Assembly (NCBI GenBank): GCA_036732025.1 | Contig: DAINDE010000005.1 | Span: 1-64,000, forward strand | Direction: 5' to 3' | Source: SSSZ01 sp036732025 | GTDB lineage: Bacteria; Pseudomonadota; Gammaproteobacteria; Burkholderiales; Rhodocyclaceae | Length of the DNA stretch: 64,000 bases | Part shown: piece after piece, positions 55,484 to 63,782 of the stretch | Layout of the letters: every line of letters begins with the position of its first letter | How positions within the stretch are numbered: position 1 is the first letter of the stretch | The notes under the pieces: generated by a model | The model's input: only the letters and a program-made list of their open reading frames with translations | Told to the model about the DNA's origin: nothing | Databases searched by the model: none | Made by a program: the position numbers and the translations under genes

Positions 55484-55588
55484 AAATTGCCAAAAGGCGT
55501 AGGGGTATTTCGGCGAATTGATGCGTATTAAAAAATTCCACTCGGCGAAGGACTAAATTTTCTCGACCACAAAATTGATGGGGTTTTT

Positions 55589-55861
55589 ATGGACGGACAA
55601 GTCAGCAGCGCAGTCAGCATCTCCAGCCTGGTCGTCGGCGCCCATCCGGCCCATGCCGACGAGGTCCGCCGACACCTGGGCGCCCTGCCCGGCGTGGAGG
55701 TGCATGCCCAGGCCGACGACGGAAGGATGATCGTCACCGTCGAGTCCGCTTCCGACGACGCCACCGTCCACACATTCGAATCGATCCGCCAGTTGCCGGG
55801 AGTCCTCTCGGCATCGATGGTGTATCACCAGCATGAAACTGATCCAGACGAGGAGGCCTGA
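55589..55861 (+). CDS. napD: Nitrate reductase chaperone NapD
   Basis: A 90-residue ferredoxin-fold cytoplasmic protein that binds the NapA Tat signal and times export. It has SISSLVVGAHPAHADEV near the start and a VESASDDATVHTFESIRQLPGV segment, with the VLSASMVYHQHE end. It is the first gene of napDAGHB, with napA two bases after the stop. Confidence 0.9.
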   Translation: MDGQVSSAVSISSLVVGAHPAHADEVRRHLGALPGVEVHAQADDGRMIVTVESASDDATVHTFESIRQLPGVLSASMVYHQHETDPDEEA

Positions 55862-55862
55862 G

Positions 55863-58412
55863 ATGATCGAACTGAAACTGACCCGGCGTGATTTCATCAA
55901 GAGCAATGCCGTCGCCGCCGCCGCCACGGTGGCCGGCTTCGGCGCCCCGGCCGCCCTGGCCCAGCAGAAGGGCAAGGACGACGGCGTGCGCTGGGACAAG
56001 GGCGTCTGCCGCTACTGCGGCACCGGCTGCGGCGTGCTGGTGGGGGTCAAGGACGGCCGCGTGGTGGCCACCCAGGGCGACCCCGACGCGCCGGTCAATC
56101 GCGGCCTCAACTGCATCAAGGGTTACTTCCTTTCCAAGATCATGTACGGCAAGGACCGCCTGACCCAGCCCCTGCTCCGCATGAAGGACGGCAAGTTCGA
56201 CAAGAACGGCGACTTCAAGCCGGTTTCCTGGAAACAGGCCTTCGACATCATGGAAGAGAAGTGCAAGGCGGCGCTCAAGGAAGGCGGCCCCAAGAACGTC
56301 GCCATGTTCGGCTCGGGCCAGTGGACGGTGTGGGAAGGCTACGCCGCCGCCAAGCTGTTCAAGGCCGGCTTCCGCTCCAACAACATCGACCCCAACGCCC
56401 GCCACTGCATGGCTTCCGCCGTCGCCGGCTTCATGCGCACCTTCGGCATCGACGAACCCATGGGCTGCTACGACGACATGGAGCATGCCGACGCCTTCGT
56501 GCTGTGGGGCTCCAACATGGCCGAGATGCACCCCATCCTTTGGTCGCGCATCACCGACCGCCGCCTCACCGCCAAGCAGGTCAAGATCCACGTCCTGTCC
56601 ACCTTCGGCCACCGCTCCTGCGAACTGGCCGACAACACACTGATCTTCAAGCCCCAGTCCGACCTGGCCATCCTCAACTACATCTGCAACCACATCATCC
56701 AGAGCGGGGCGGTGAACCAGGCCTTCGTGGACAAGCACGTCAAGTTCGCCAAGGGCGTCACCGACATCGGCTACGGCCTGCGGCCCAACCACCCCCTGGA
56801 AAAGGTGGCCATGAACAACGGCTACCCGGGCGAGGACGGCAAGCCCAAGGGCAACCCGAACAACTCGGCGCCCATGACCTTCGACGAGTTCAAGGCCTTC
56901 GTCGCCGAATACACCCTGGACAAGGCCCACGAGATTTCCGGCGTGCCCAAGGAGAACCTGGAGGCCCTGGCCAAGGCCTACGCCGACCCCAAGACCAAGG
57001 TCTGCTCGTACTGGACCATGGGCTTCAACCAGCACACCCGGGGCACCTGGGTGAACAACATGATCTACAACGTCCACCTCCTGGTGGGCAAGATTTCCGA
57101 GCCCGGCAATGGGCCCTTCTCGCTGACCGGCCAGCCTTCCGCCTGCGGCACCGCCCGCGAGGTGGGCACCTTCGCCCACCGCCTGCCGGCCGACATGGTG
57201 GTGATGAATCCCAAGCACCGGGAGTTGTCCGAAAAACTCTGGAAGCTGCCCGCCGGCACCCTCCCCGACTGGATCGGGCTCCACGCCGTGGCCCAGTCCC
57301 GGGCGCTGAAGGACGGCAAGGTGGGCTTCTTCTGGTCCACCACCACCAACAACATGCAGGCCGGGCCCAACGTCAATGAGGAAATCTACCCCGGCTGGCG
57401 CAACCCCAAGGCCTTCGTGGTCCATTCCGACGTCTATCCGACGGTTTCCGCCATGTCCGCCGACCTCATCCTGCCTTCCGCCATGTGGATGGAGAAGGAA
57501 GGCGCCTACGGCAACGCCGAGCGCCGCGGCCAGTTCTGGCGCCAGCAGGTGAAGGCGCCGGGGGAGTGCAAGTCCGACCTCTGGCAGTACGTCGAATTCG
57601 CCAAGCGCTTCAAGATGGAAGAGGTGTGGCCCGCCGAACTCCTCGACAAGATGCCGGAATACAAGGGCAAGACCCTCTACGACGTGCTCTACGCCAACAA
57701 GGACACCACCCGCTGGGGCCTGGACGAGGTCAAGAAGGTCAACGCCCACGCCATCAAGGACTACATGAACGACGAGTCCCAGGCCTTCGGCTTCTACCTG
57801 CAGAAGGGCCTGTTCGAGGAATACGCCGCCTTCGGCCGCGGCAAGGCCCACGACCTGGCCGACTTCGACGTCTATCACAAGGCCCGGGGCCTGCGCTGGC
57901 CGGTGGTGGACGGCAAGGAAACCCTGTGGCGCTTCCGCGAAGGCTATGACCCCTACGTGCCCAAGGGCGAAAACGTCCGCTTCTACGGCTACCCGGACGG
58001 CAAGGCGGTGGTCTACGCCCTGCCCTACCAGCCCGCCGCCGAAATGCCGGACGCCGACTTCGACCTCTGGCTGTGCACCGGCCGCGTGCTGGAGCACTGG
58101 CACACCGGCTCCATGACCCGGCGCGTTCCCGAGCTCTACAAGGCGGTGCCCGACGCCATGGTCTACATGCACCCGGAAGACGCCAAGAAACGGGGCCTCG
58201 CCCGCAACGACGTGGTCAAGGTCAGCACCCGCCGCGGCGAAATCCAGCTGCGGGTGGAGACCAAGGGCCGCAACAAGCCGCCGGTGGGCCTGGTGTTCAT
58301 CCCCTTCTTCGACGAAAGCCGCCTGGTCAACAAGCTGACCCTGGACGCCACCTGCCCGATTTCGAAAGAAACGGACTTCAAGAAGTGCGCCTGCAAGGTG
58401 GTCAAGGCCTAG
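55863..58412 (+). CDS. napA: Periplasmic nitrate reductase catalytic subunit NapA
   Basis: An 849-residue molybdoenzyme reducing nitrate to nitrite. The Tat signal TRRDFIKSNAVAAAA ends near ALAQQ. The [4Fe-4S] ligands are C49, C52, C56 and C84, and the Mo ligand is C182 in NARHCMASAV, as in NapA rather than Sec-type FdnG. The C terminus has the MGD-binding LVFIPFFDESRLVN block. GAGGAGG lies seven bases before the ATG at 55863, which decides it over an in-frame upstream ATG at 55833. Confidence 0.97.
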   Translation: MIELKLTRRDFIKSNAVAAAATVAGFGAPAALAQQKGKDDGVRWDKGVCRYCGTGCGVLVGVKDGRVVATQGDPDAPVNRGLNCIKGYFLSKIMYGKDRLTQPLLRMKDGKFDKNGDFKPVSWKQAFDIMEEKCKAALKEGGPKNVAMFGSGQWTVWEGYAAAKLFKAGFRSNNIDPNARHCMASAVAGFMRTFGIDEPMGCYDDMEHADAFVLWGSNMAEMHPILWSRITDRRLTAKQVKIHVLSTFGHRSCELADNTLIFKPQSDLAILNYICNHIIQSGAVNQAFVDKHVKFAKGVTDIGYGLRPNHPLEKVAMNNGYPGEDGKPKGNPNNSAPMTFDEFKAFVAEYTLDKAHEISGVPKENLEALAKAYADPKTKVCSYWTMGFNQHTRGTWVNNMIYNVHLLVGKISEPGNGPFSLTGQPSACGTAREVGTFAHRLPADMVVMNPKHRELSEKLWKLPAGTLPDWIGLHAVAQSRALKDGKVGFFWSTTTNNMQAGPNVNEEIYPGWRNPKAFVVHSDVYPTVSAMSADLILPSAMWMEKEGAYGNAERRGQFWRQQVKAPGECKSDLWQYVEFAKRFKMEEVWPAELLDKMPEYKGKTLYDVLYANKDTTRWGLDEVKKVNAHAIKDYMNDESQAFGFYLQKGLFEEYAAFGRGKAHDLADFDVYHKARGLRWPVVDGKETLWRFREGYDPYVPKGENVRFYGYPDGKAVVYALPYQPAAEMPDADFDLWLCTGRVLEHWHTGSMTRRVPELYKAVPDAMVYMHPEDAKKRGLARNDVVKVSTRRGEIQLRVETKGRNKPPVGLVFIPFFDESRLVNKLTLDATCPISKETDFKKCACKVVKA

Positions 58413-58456
58413 GGCATGGATTAGCGGAATAAGGCAATCAGGGAGTGCCGTGACAA

Positions 58457-58478
58457 GGGTGGGGCTAAGGCCCCACCC
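58457..58478 (+). other. Strong hairpin between napA and napG
   Basis: GGGTGGGGC-TAAG-GCCCCACCC is a perfect 9-bp stem ending 14 bases before the napG ATG. No T-run follows. It may protect the napA message or limit napG translation. Confidence 0.6.
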
Positions 58479-58492
58479 GGCGGCTGACCGGA

Positions 58493-59365
58493 ATGTCGAT
58501 CACCCCCACCCCTTCCCGCCGGCAGTTCCTCGCCGACAGCGCCAAGATGGCCTGCGGCGTCGGCCTGCTGGGCTTGGGCCTCGGTCTCTACGCCAAGCAG
58601 AGCAAGGCCCTGCCGGCGCTCGCCCTGCGCCCGCCAGGGGCCGGTCCGGAGGGGGATTTCCTCGGCGCCTGCATCCGCTGCGGCCTCTGCGTGCGCGATT
58701 GCCCCTACAACACCCTGAGCCTGGCCAAGCCGGAAACGCCGGTGGCCACCGGCACGCCGTATTTCACGGCCCGCCAGGTGCCCTGCGAGATGTGCGACGA
58801 CATCCCCTGCGTCAAGGCCTGCCCCACCGGCGCCCTGGACCACGGGCTGACCGACATCAACAAGGCGAAGATGGGGCTCGCCGTCCTCATCGACCACGAG
58901 ACCTGCCTCAACTTCCTCGGCCTGCGCTGCGACGTCTGCTACCGGGTGTGCCCGGTGATCGACAAGGCCATCACCCTCGAACTGGTGCCCAACACCCGCA
59001 CCGGCCGCCACACCATGTTCCTGCCGACGGTGCATTCGGAACACTGCACCGGCTGCGGCAAGTGCGAGAAATCCTGCGTGCTGGAAGAGGCCGCCATCCG
59101 CGTGCTGCCGGCCAAGCTGGCCAAGGGCGAACTGGGCAGGCATTACCGCCTGGGCTGGGAGGAGAAACAGAAGGCCGGCCACTCCCTGATCGACGAAAAG
59201 AGCGTGGTGGACCTCCCCGACCGCCTGCCCGAAGGCGTCACCCTGCCCAACCATTACGATCCGGCCAGCGGCGGCGTGGCGGTACCGTCGACGCCCCCCG
59301 GCATGCCCGGCAGCGTCGCCGGCCCGATGCCCAGCGCGCCGCCGGGGCTGGGAGGCGGCAAATGA
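58493..59365 (+). CDS. napG: Quinol dehydrogenase Fe-S subunit NapG
   Basis: A 290-residue ferredoxin-like protein with a Tat-type start (PSRRQFLADSAKMACG), four [4Fe-4S] cysteine groups (CIRCGLCVRDCP, CEMCDDIPCVKACP, CDVCYRVCP, CTGCGKCEKSC) and a Pro/Gly-rich C terminus. With NapH it carries electrons from quinol toward NapB/NapA. No ribosome site is strong; the hairpin 14 bases upstream may matter. It overlaps napH (ATGA). Confidence 0.93.
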   Translation: MSITPTPSRRQFLADSAKMACGVGLLGLGLGLYAKQSKALPALALRPPGAGPEGDFLGACIRCGLCVRDCPYNTLSLAKPETPVATGTPYFTARQVPCEMCDDIPCVKACPTGALDHGLTDINKAKMGLAVLIDHETCLNFLGLRCDVCYRVCPVIDKAITLELVPNTRTGRHTMFLPTVHSEHCTGCGKCEKSCVLEEAAIRVLPAKLAKGELGRHYRLGWEEKQKAGHSLIDEKSVVDLPDRLPEGVTLPNHYDPASGGVAVPSTPPGMPGSVAGPMPSAPPGLGGGK

Positions 59366-60264
59366 GCCCGGCCAAGCTCCGCCGCACCGGCGCCGACGCC
59401 GTCGCCGCCAAAGGCTGGCTGGGGGCGCACAAGTGGCTGCTGCTGCGCCGCCTGTCGCAGCTCGGCCTCCTCACCCTCTTCCTCCTCGGCCCCCTGGCCG
59501 GGGTGTGGATCGTCAAGGGCAATCTCAGCTTCAGCTACACCCTCGGCGTGCTGCCGCTGACCGATCCCTACGTCGTCCTGCAATCCCTGGCCGCTGGCCA
59601 TGTGCCAGAGAAGCTGGGCCTAATCGGCGTCGCCATCGTCGTCGCCTTCTACCTCCTGGTCGGCGGCCGGGTCTATTGCAGTTGGGTGTGCCCGGTGAAC
59701 CTGGTGACCGACGCCGCCGCCTGGCTGCGGCAGCGCCTCGGCCTCACCGGCAGCATCCATCTCGCCCGGGCCACCCGCTACTGGCTGCTGGCCATGACCC
59801 TGGCCGGCTCCGCCGCCACCGGCGTCGTCCTCTGGGAGCTGGTCAATCCCGTCTCCATGCTGCACCGTGGCCTCCTCTTCGGCCTCGGCACCGCCTGGGC
59901 CATCGTCCTGGCCGTCTTTTGCTTCGACCTTTTCGTCATGAGCCGGGGCTGGTGCGGCCACCTCTGCCCGGTGGGCGCCTGCTACAGTCTCCTCGGCCGC
60001 TGGAGCCCCCTGCGGGTGAGCGCCGCCCGGCGGGCCGCCTGCAACGATTGCATGGACTGTTTCGCCATCTGCCCGGAGCCCCAGGTCATCCGCCCCGCCC
60101 TCAAGGGCGCCGGCAGCCCGGTGGTCCTCGCCGCCAACTGCACCAACTGCGGCCGCTGCATCGACGTCTGCGCCAAGGACGTCTTTGCCTTCGGCACCCG
60201 TTTCGCCAACCAGGATGCCGCCTCTCCCCCGGCCCGCGCGGGGATTGCCGGATCCGCCAAATGA
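59362..60264 (+). CDS. napH: Quinol dehydrogenase membrane subunit NapH
   Basis: A 300-residue membrane protein with four to five helices, conserved CSWVCPVNLVTD and CGHLCPVGACYS motifs facing the membrane edge, and two cytoplasmic [4Fe-4S] groups near the C terminus (CNDCMDCFAICP, CTNCGRCIDVCAKD). NapH oxidises quinol for NapG. The ATG at 59362 overlaps the napG stop. With no napC in the cluster, NapGH is probably the main electron entry. Confidence 0.94.
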   Translation: MSPAKLRRTGADAVAAKGWLGAHKWLLLRRLSQLGLLTLFLLGPLAGVWIVKGNLSFSYTLGVLPLTDPYVVLQSLAAGHVPEKLGLIGVAIVVAFYLLVGGRVYCSWVCPVNLVTDAAAWLRQRLGLTGSIHLARATRYWLLAMTLAGSAATGVVLWELVNPVSMLHRGLLFGLGTAWAIVLAVFCFDLFVMSRGWCGHLCPVGACYSLLGRWSPLRVSAARRAACNDCMDCFAICPEPQVIRPALKGAGSPVVLAANCTNCGRCIDVCAKDVFAFGTRFANQDAASPPARAGIAGSAK

Positions 60265-60294
60265 TTTGAGAATCTTTTAGGAGGAGCGCCCATC

Positions 60295-60792
60295 ATGAAA
60301 CATTCACTGAAGACGACTTTTGCCATCCTGGCGACCGCCGCCTGCTGGGCACTCGCTCCGCAGGCCTTCGGGCAGGAAGCCCCCAGGCCCATGCGCGGCG
60401 CCGACGTGGCGGCGCCGGACCAGGCCCCCGACGCCAAGCAATACCTTGGCGGCAAACCCGGCGGCCAGCAGAAGGTGGCCCGTACCTTCAAGGATCAGCC
60501 GCCGGTGATCCCCCACGCCGTCGAGAATTTCGACGAGATCAGCCTGGAGGAAAACCAGTGCCTCTCCTGCCATGGGGCCGACACCTACAAGAAAAAGAAG
60601 GCGCCCAAGGTCGGCGACAGCCATTTCCTGGACAAGGACGGCAAGAAACTGGAAGAAGCCTCGGCCCGCCGCCACAACTGCGTGCAATGCCATGTGCCCC
60701 AGGTGGACGCGCCGCCGCTGGTGGATAACGATTTCAAGGGCGATATCGCCGAAGCCAAGCCGACAGCCAAGGCCGGGAAAAAGAAGAACTGA
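60295..60792 (+). CDS. napB: Dihaem cytochrome c NapB
   Basis: A 165-residue periplasmic cytochrome with a signal peptide (about 1-27, cleaved near FGQEA) and two c-haem sites, C89-LS-CH and C129-VQ-CH. It passes electrons to NapA. AGGAGG lies 11 bases before the ATG. It ends the nap operon; a GC-rich hairpin follows. Confidence 0.95.
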   Translation: MKHSLKTTFAILATAACWALAPQAFGQEAPRPMRGADVAAPDQAPDAKQYLGGKPGGQQKVARTFKDQPPVIPHAVENFDEISLEENQCLSCHGADTYKKKKAPKVGDSHFLDKDGKKLEEASARRHNCVQCHVPQVDAPPLVDNDFKGDIAEAKPTAKAGKKKN

Positions 60793-60805
60793 TCCGACGG
60801 TACCC

Positions 60806-60834
60806 GGCCACCCCCGACCCGCCGCCGGGTGGCC
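60806..60834 (+). terminator. Hairpin after napB, candidate terminator
   Basis: GGCCACCC and GGGTGGCC (8 bp) enclose a 13-base loop, starting 14 bases after the napB stop. Only a short TTT lies downstream, so it may work with Rho. Confidence 0.5.
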
Positions 60835-60883
60835 GCTCATTTGATACACTCGCCATCACGTTTGTGCCCGGCGAGGTATTTCC

Positions 60884-61243
60884 ATGCAGTTGATTCGATC
60901 CTTCCTTCTCGGTGCCCTGCTGGCCAGTGGCGGCCAGGCCGCCCTGGCCGCCGCGCCGGTCACCCACGGCACCTGCCGTAGCGGCAACGTCGGTTTCTTC
61001 AAGGATGAAGGGCTGGCCATCAAGGTTTCCACCAAACTGCAATTCACCAAGGCCCTGATGCGGGAGAAGATCGAGGTCAAGAGCAACGCCGGGGTGGTCA
61101 GTCTCTCCGGCAACGTTTCCACCCTCGACCACGTGAGTCTGGCCGGCAGGATCGCCTCCCAAGTCGAAGGCGTGGTCTGCGTGAACAATTTCCTCAAGGT
61201 GGGCCCCCAGGAGCCACCACGCTATCCGAGCGGGCCGGGTTGA
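60884..61243 (+). CDS. Exported BON-domain protein
   Basis: A 119-residue periplasmic protein with a signal peptide (about 1-22, cleaved near LAAAPV) and one BON domain (KVSTKLQFTKALMREKIEV, then GVVSLSGNVSTLDHV), a lipid- and surface-binding module known from OsmY. Two cysteines (TCRSG, VCVNN) may form a disulfide. It follows nap but has its own spacer with a GATACACT-like -10, so co-regulation is uncertain. Confidence 0.85.
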   Translation: MQLIRSFLLGALLASGGQAALAAAPVTHGTCRSGNVGFFKDEGLAIKVSTKLQFTKALMREKIEVKSNAGVVSLSGNVSTLDHVSLAGRIASQVEGVVCVNNFLKVGPQEPPRYPSGPG

Positions 61244-61256
61244 TTGCCCGCCCGTT

Positions 61257-61275
61257 CCCGGGAGATTGTCCCGGG
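61257..61275. terminator. Hairpin between the BON and beta-propeller genes
   Basis: CCCGGGA-GATTG-TCCCGGG is a perfect 7-bp stem starting 13 bases after the BON stop. No T-run follows. Confidence 0.45.
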
Positions 61276-61359
61276 CAGCCGGCCGCCGATTCCGCGACAA
61301 TGGCGGCTTGCGGGCGACCCGTCGCACCAGCAATTTCAAGAACGATTCAGGAGACTCAG

Positions 61360-62424
61360 ATGTTCCGCCGTCGATTTGCCCGAACCGCCATTGCCGCAGC
61401 CTTCGCTGCCGCCCTCCTGCCGGCCGCCCAGGGCGGCGAACGGGGCGTGGCCTATGTGTCCAACCAGAACGGCGGCGTCAATGTCGTCGACATCGCCAGC
61501 GGCGAAATCGTCCGCAGCCTCGATCCGGGCGCCAAGAGCCCCCGGGGTATCGGCATCACCGCCGACGGCAAGTTCCTGGTCACCGCCAACAAGGACGATG
61601 CCAACCTCTCCGTGATCGATACGGCGAGCGGCAACGTGGTGCGCCACATTGCCATCGGCAAGAACCCGGAATTCGTGCGCGTGGCCGGCAATCGCGTCTT
61701 CGTCACCTACGAGCCCGGCGCCAAGGGCGGTCCGCCCCCCAAGCCCGGTGCCGCGCCGGCCGCCAAGGACGACGACGATGATGAAAAGATCCCGGCCCAT
61801 ATCGCCATCGTGGACCTCAAGCGGGGCAAGGTGGTCAAGCAGATCACCAGCGGCCCGGAAACCGAGGGCATCGAATTCAGCCCCGACGGCAAGCGCCTGG
61901 TGGTCACCAACGAGGCCGACAACACCATCACCGTCCACGACATCGCCAGCGGCAAGCTGCTGAAGACTGTATCCACCGCCGACTACGGCGTGCGCCCCCG
62001 GGGCATCAAGGTCGCGCCGGACGGGAGCTTCTACGTCGCCACCCTGGAATTCAGCCACAAGCTGCTGACCCTGGACCGCAACCTCAAGCCCCTGCGCACG
62101 GCCGATACCGGGAACACGCCCTACGGCGTCTCCTTCGACCGCGACGGCAAGCGCATCTTCGTCGCCGCCGCCCGGGAAAAGGCCCTGCAGGTCTTCGATG
62201 CGAAATCGCTGGAACGCATCGCCAGCATCCCCACCGGCGACCGTTGCTGGCATTTCAGCTTCACCCCGGACAACGCGCAGATCCTGCTCGCCTGCGGCAA
62301 GTCGGAGGAGCTGGTGGTGATCGACGCGGAAAAGCTGGAAGTGACCAAGCGCATCCCCAACCCGGGCACCCCCTGGGGCGTGGTCACCTACCCGAAGGCG
62401 TTGGGCAGTCTCGACCGGCCCTGA
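61360..62424 (+). CDS. Exported YncE-type beta-propeller protein
   Basis: A 354-residue periplasmic protein with a signal peptide (about 1-27) and repeated YVTN-like propeller blades, for example VAYVSNQNGGVNVVDIASGE, FLVTANKDDANLSVIDTASG, LVVTNEADNTITVHDIASG and ILLACGKSEELVVIDAEKL. A Pro/Asp-rich insert (about 125-145) interrupts blade 3. It resembles beta-propellers linked to PQQ dehydrogenase pathways and YncE. CAGGAGAC precedes the ATG. No dehydrogenase gene is adjacent. Confidence 0.85.
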   Translation: MFRRRFARTAIAAAFAAALLPAAQGGERGVAYVSNQNGGVNVVDIASGEIVRSLDPGAKSPRGIGITADGKFLVTANKDDANLSVIDTASGNVVRHIAIGKNPEFVRVAGNRVFVTYEPGAKGGPPPKPGAAPAAKDDDDDEKIPAHIAIVDLKRGKVVKQITSGPETEGIEFSPDGKRLVVTNEADNTITVHDIASGKLLKTVSTADYGVRPRGIKVAPDGSFYVATLEFSHKLLTLDRNLKPLRTADTGNTPYGVSFDRDGKRIFVAAAREKALQVFDAKSLERIASIPTGDRCWHFSFTPDNAQILLACGKSEELVVIDAEKLEVTKRIPNPGTPWGVVTYPKALGSLDRP

Positions 62425-62442
62425 ACGGGCCCGGTGCGAGCA

Positions 62443-62465
62443 GCCGGGTGGAGGTTTCCCCCGGC
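62443..62465. terminator. Convergent hairpin between the beta-propeller gene and ccmI
   Basis: GCCGGG and CCCGGC enclose an 11-base loop in the 45-base convergent gap. It may end transcripts from both sides; the T-run is short. Confidence 0.4.
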
Positions 62466-62469
62466 CGCC

Positions 62470-63318
62470 TTACTTGGCGGGCTTGGCCTGGCGCAGTTTT
62501 TCCAGGGCGCCCCGCAGCATGGTGTCGATTTCCGATCCCGGCTCCACCATGGTCAGCAGCTTTTCCCAATGGCGGATGGCTTCCGTCCGGTTGCCCGCCT
62601 CCATGGCGGCGCCGCCAGCCAGCAGCAGGGCGTGGCCGTTGTTCGGGTCGAGCTTGAGGGCCCGGTCCACCAGTTCCCGGGGTTTGCCCTTCATGCCGGT
62701 CTTGCCGCCCATGGCCAGGGTCTCGGCGTAGTCGGCCAGCAGTTCGGCGTCCTCCAGGACCACCTTTTCCGCCTTGCCGTAGGCCTCGGCGGCTTCGGCG
62801 AAGCGGCCCATGGCCTTGTAGGAGCGGGCCAGCATGAGCCAGCCCTGCATGTCGTCCGGGTTGGCCTGGAGGCGCTCGGCCAGCTTGCCCACCATGCCCT
62901 CGATCTGGGCGGCGGTCATCTGCGGCCGCGGCGCCGTCGCCTCCGGCCTGAGGGCACGGGGATTGCCCAGGACGGCATAGAGGGCCAGGGCGGCCACCGG
63001 CAGCAGGGCGAGGACGGCCAGGGCGGCGGGGCGGCTGGCGGCATGGCTGGCCGGCACCGCCACCGCCTCCTCCGGCGTCACCTCGGCCAGCAGGCGGTGC
63101 TGCAACTCGCGCTTGGCCTGCTCGAAGTCGGCGTCGGCCAGGGAACCTTCGGCCCTTTCCTTTTCCAGTTCGGCGAGCTGGTCGCGGAAAATGGCCAGGT
63201 TGGCCGCCTGGCGGTCGGTGCTGGCCTGGGTCGGCTTGAGGCCGAGCCACAGCGGCGGCAACAGGAAGGCGACGACGACGACGACGAGCAGCGTCGCAAA
63301 GACGGCGAACAGGATCAT
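62470..63318 (-). CDS. ccmI: Cytochrome c maturation TPR protein CcmI
   Basis: A 282-residue membrane protein: an N-terminal helix (about 2-22), a coiled cytoplasmic part (QLAELEKERAEGSLADADFEQAKREL), a second helix (ALAVLALLPVAALALYAVLG) and a periplasmic TPR domain (GWLMLARSYKAMGRFAEAAEAY and onward). It binds the C terminus of apocytochrome c and hands it to the CcmFH haem lyase. It overlaps ccmH (ATGA). Confidence 0.93.
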   Translation of the reverse strand: MILFAVFATLLVVVVVAFLLPPLWLGLKPTQASTDRQAANLAIFRDQLAELEKERAEGSLADADFEQAKRELQHRLLAEVTPEEAVAVPASHAASRPAALAVLALLPVAALALYAVLGNPRALRPEATAPRPQMTAAQIEGMVGKLAERLQANPDDMQGWLMLARSYKAMGRFAEAAEAYGKAEKVVLEDAELLADYAETLAMGGKTGMKGKPRELVDRALKLDPNNGHALLLAGGAAMEAGNRTEAIRHWEKLLTMVEPGSEIDTMLRGALEKLRQAKPAK

Positions 63319-63782
63319 GGGTTGCGGGTTTCGTTAAGGAGAGCCTCGGCGCGCCGGGCCTCGTCGGCGGTCAGGGGGGCATCGTCGGTGACCCGGCGGT
63401 TGCGCTTCTTGAGGTAGCGCAGCAGGGCCACGATGCCGAACAGCATGAGCAGCAGGGGGCCGGCCCAGAGGACGATGGTGGTGGCCTTGACCGGCGGCCG
63501 GTAGAGGACGAAGTCGCCGTAGCGGGCGACCATGAAGTCGATGATTTCCTTGTCCGACTTGCCGGCCTGGATCATGCCCCGGATTTCCCGGCGCAGATCC
63601 TGGGCCAGTTCGGCATTTGAGTCGGCGATGTTCTGGTTCTGGCAGACCAGGCAGCGCAGCTCTTCCGAGAGCTTGACCAGACGCTTTTCAGCCACCGGGT
63701 CGTCGGCGAGGGGCGCCGCATCCTTGGCGGTGGCGGCAAGGGCGAGGCAGGCCAGGGCGAAGGCAAGGAAGAGGCGCTTCAC
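63315..63782 (-). CDS. ccmH: Cytochrome c maturation thiol protein CcmH
   Basis: A 155-residue exported, membrane-anchored protein. A signal peptide (about 1-19), the redox motif LRCLVCQNQNIADSNAELA, and a C-terminal membrane helix (TIVLWAGPLLLMLFGIVALL) are seen. It reduces apocytochrome CxxCH cysteines. The start is GTG 63782, overlapping the ccmG stop. Confidence 0.94.
   Translation of the reverse strand: MKRLFLAFALACLALAATAKDAAPLADDPVAEKRLVKLSEELRCLVCQNQNIADSNAELAQDLRREIRGMIQAGKSDKEIIDFMVARYGDFVLYRPPVKATTIVLWAGPLLLMLFGIVALLRYLKKRNRRVTDDAPLTADEARRAEALLNETRNP

Noticed and set aside
55734..58172. An 812-codon open frame opposite napA
   Set aside because: Antisense shadow of napA with skewed composition and no recognisable domain; the same applies to long frames opposite spoT (47157-49481) and the sensor kinase (38818-40824).
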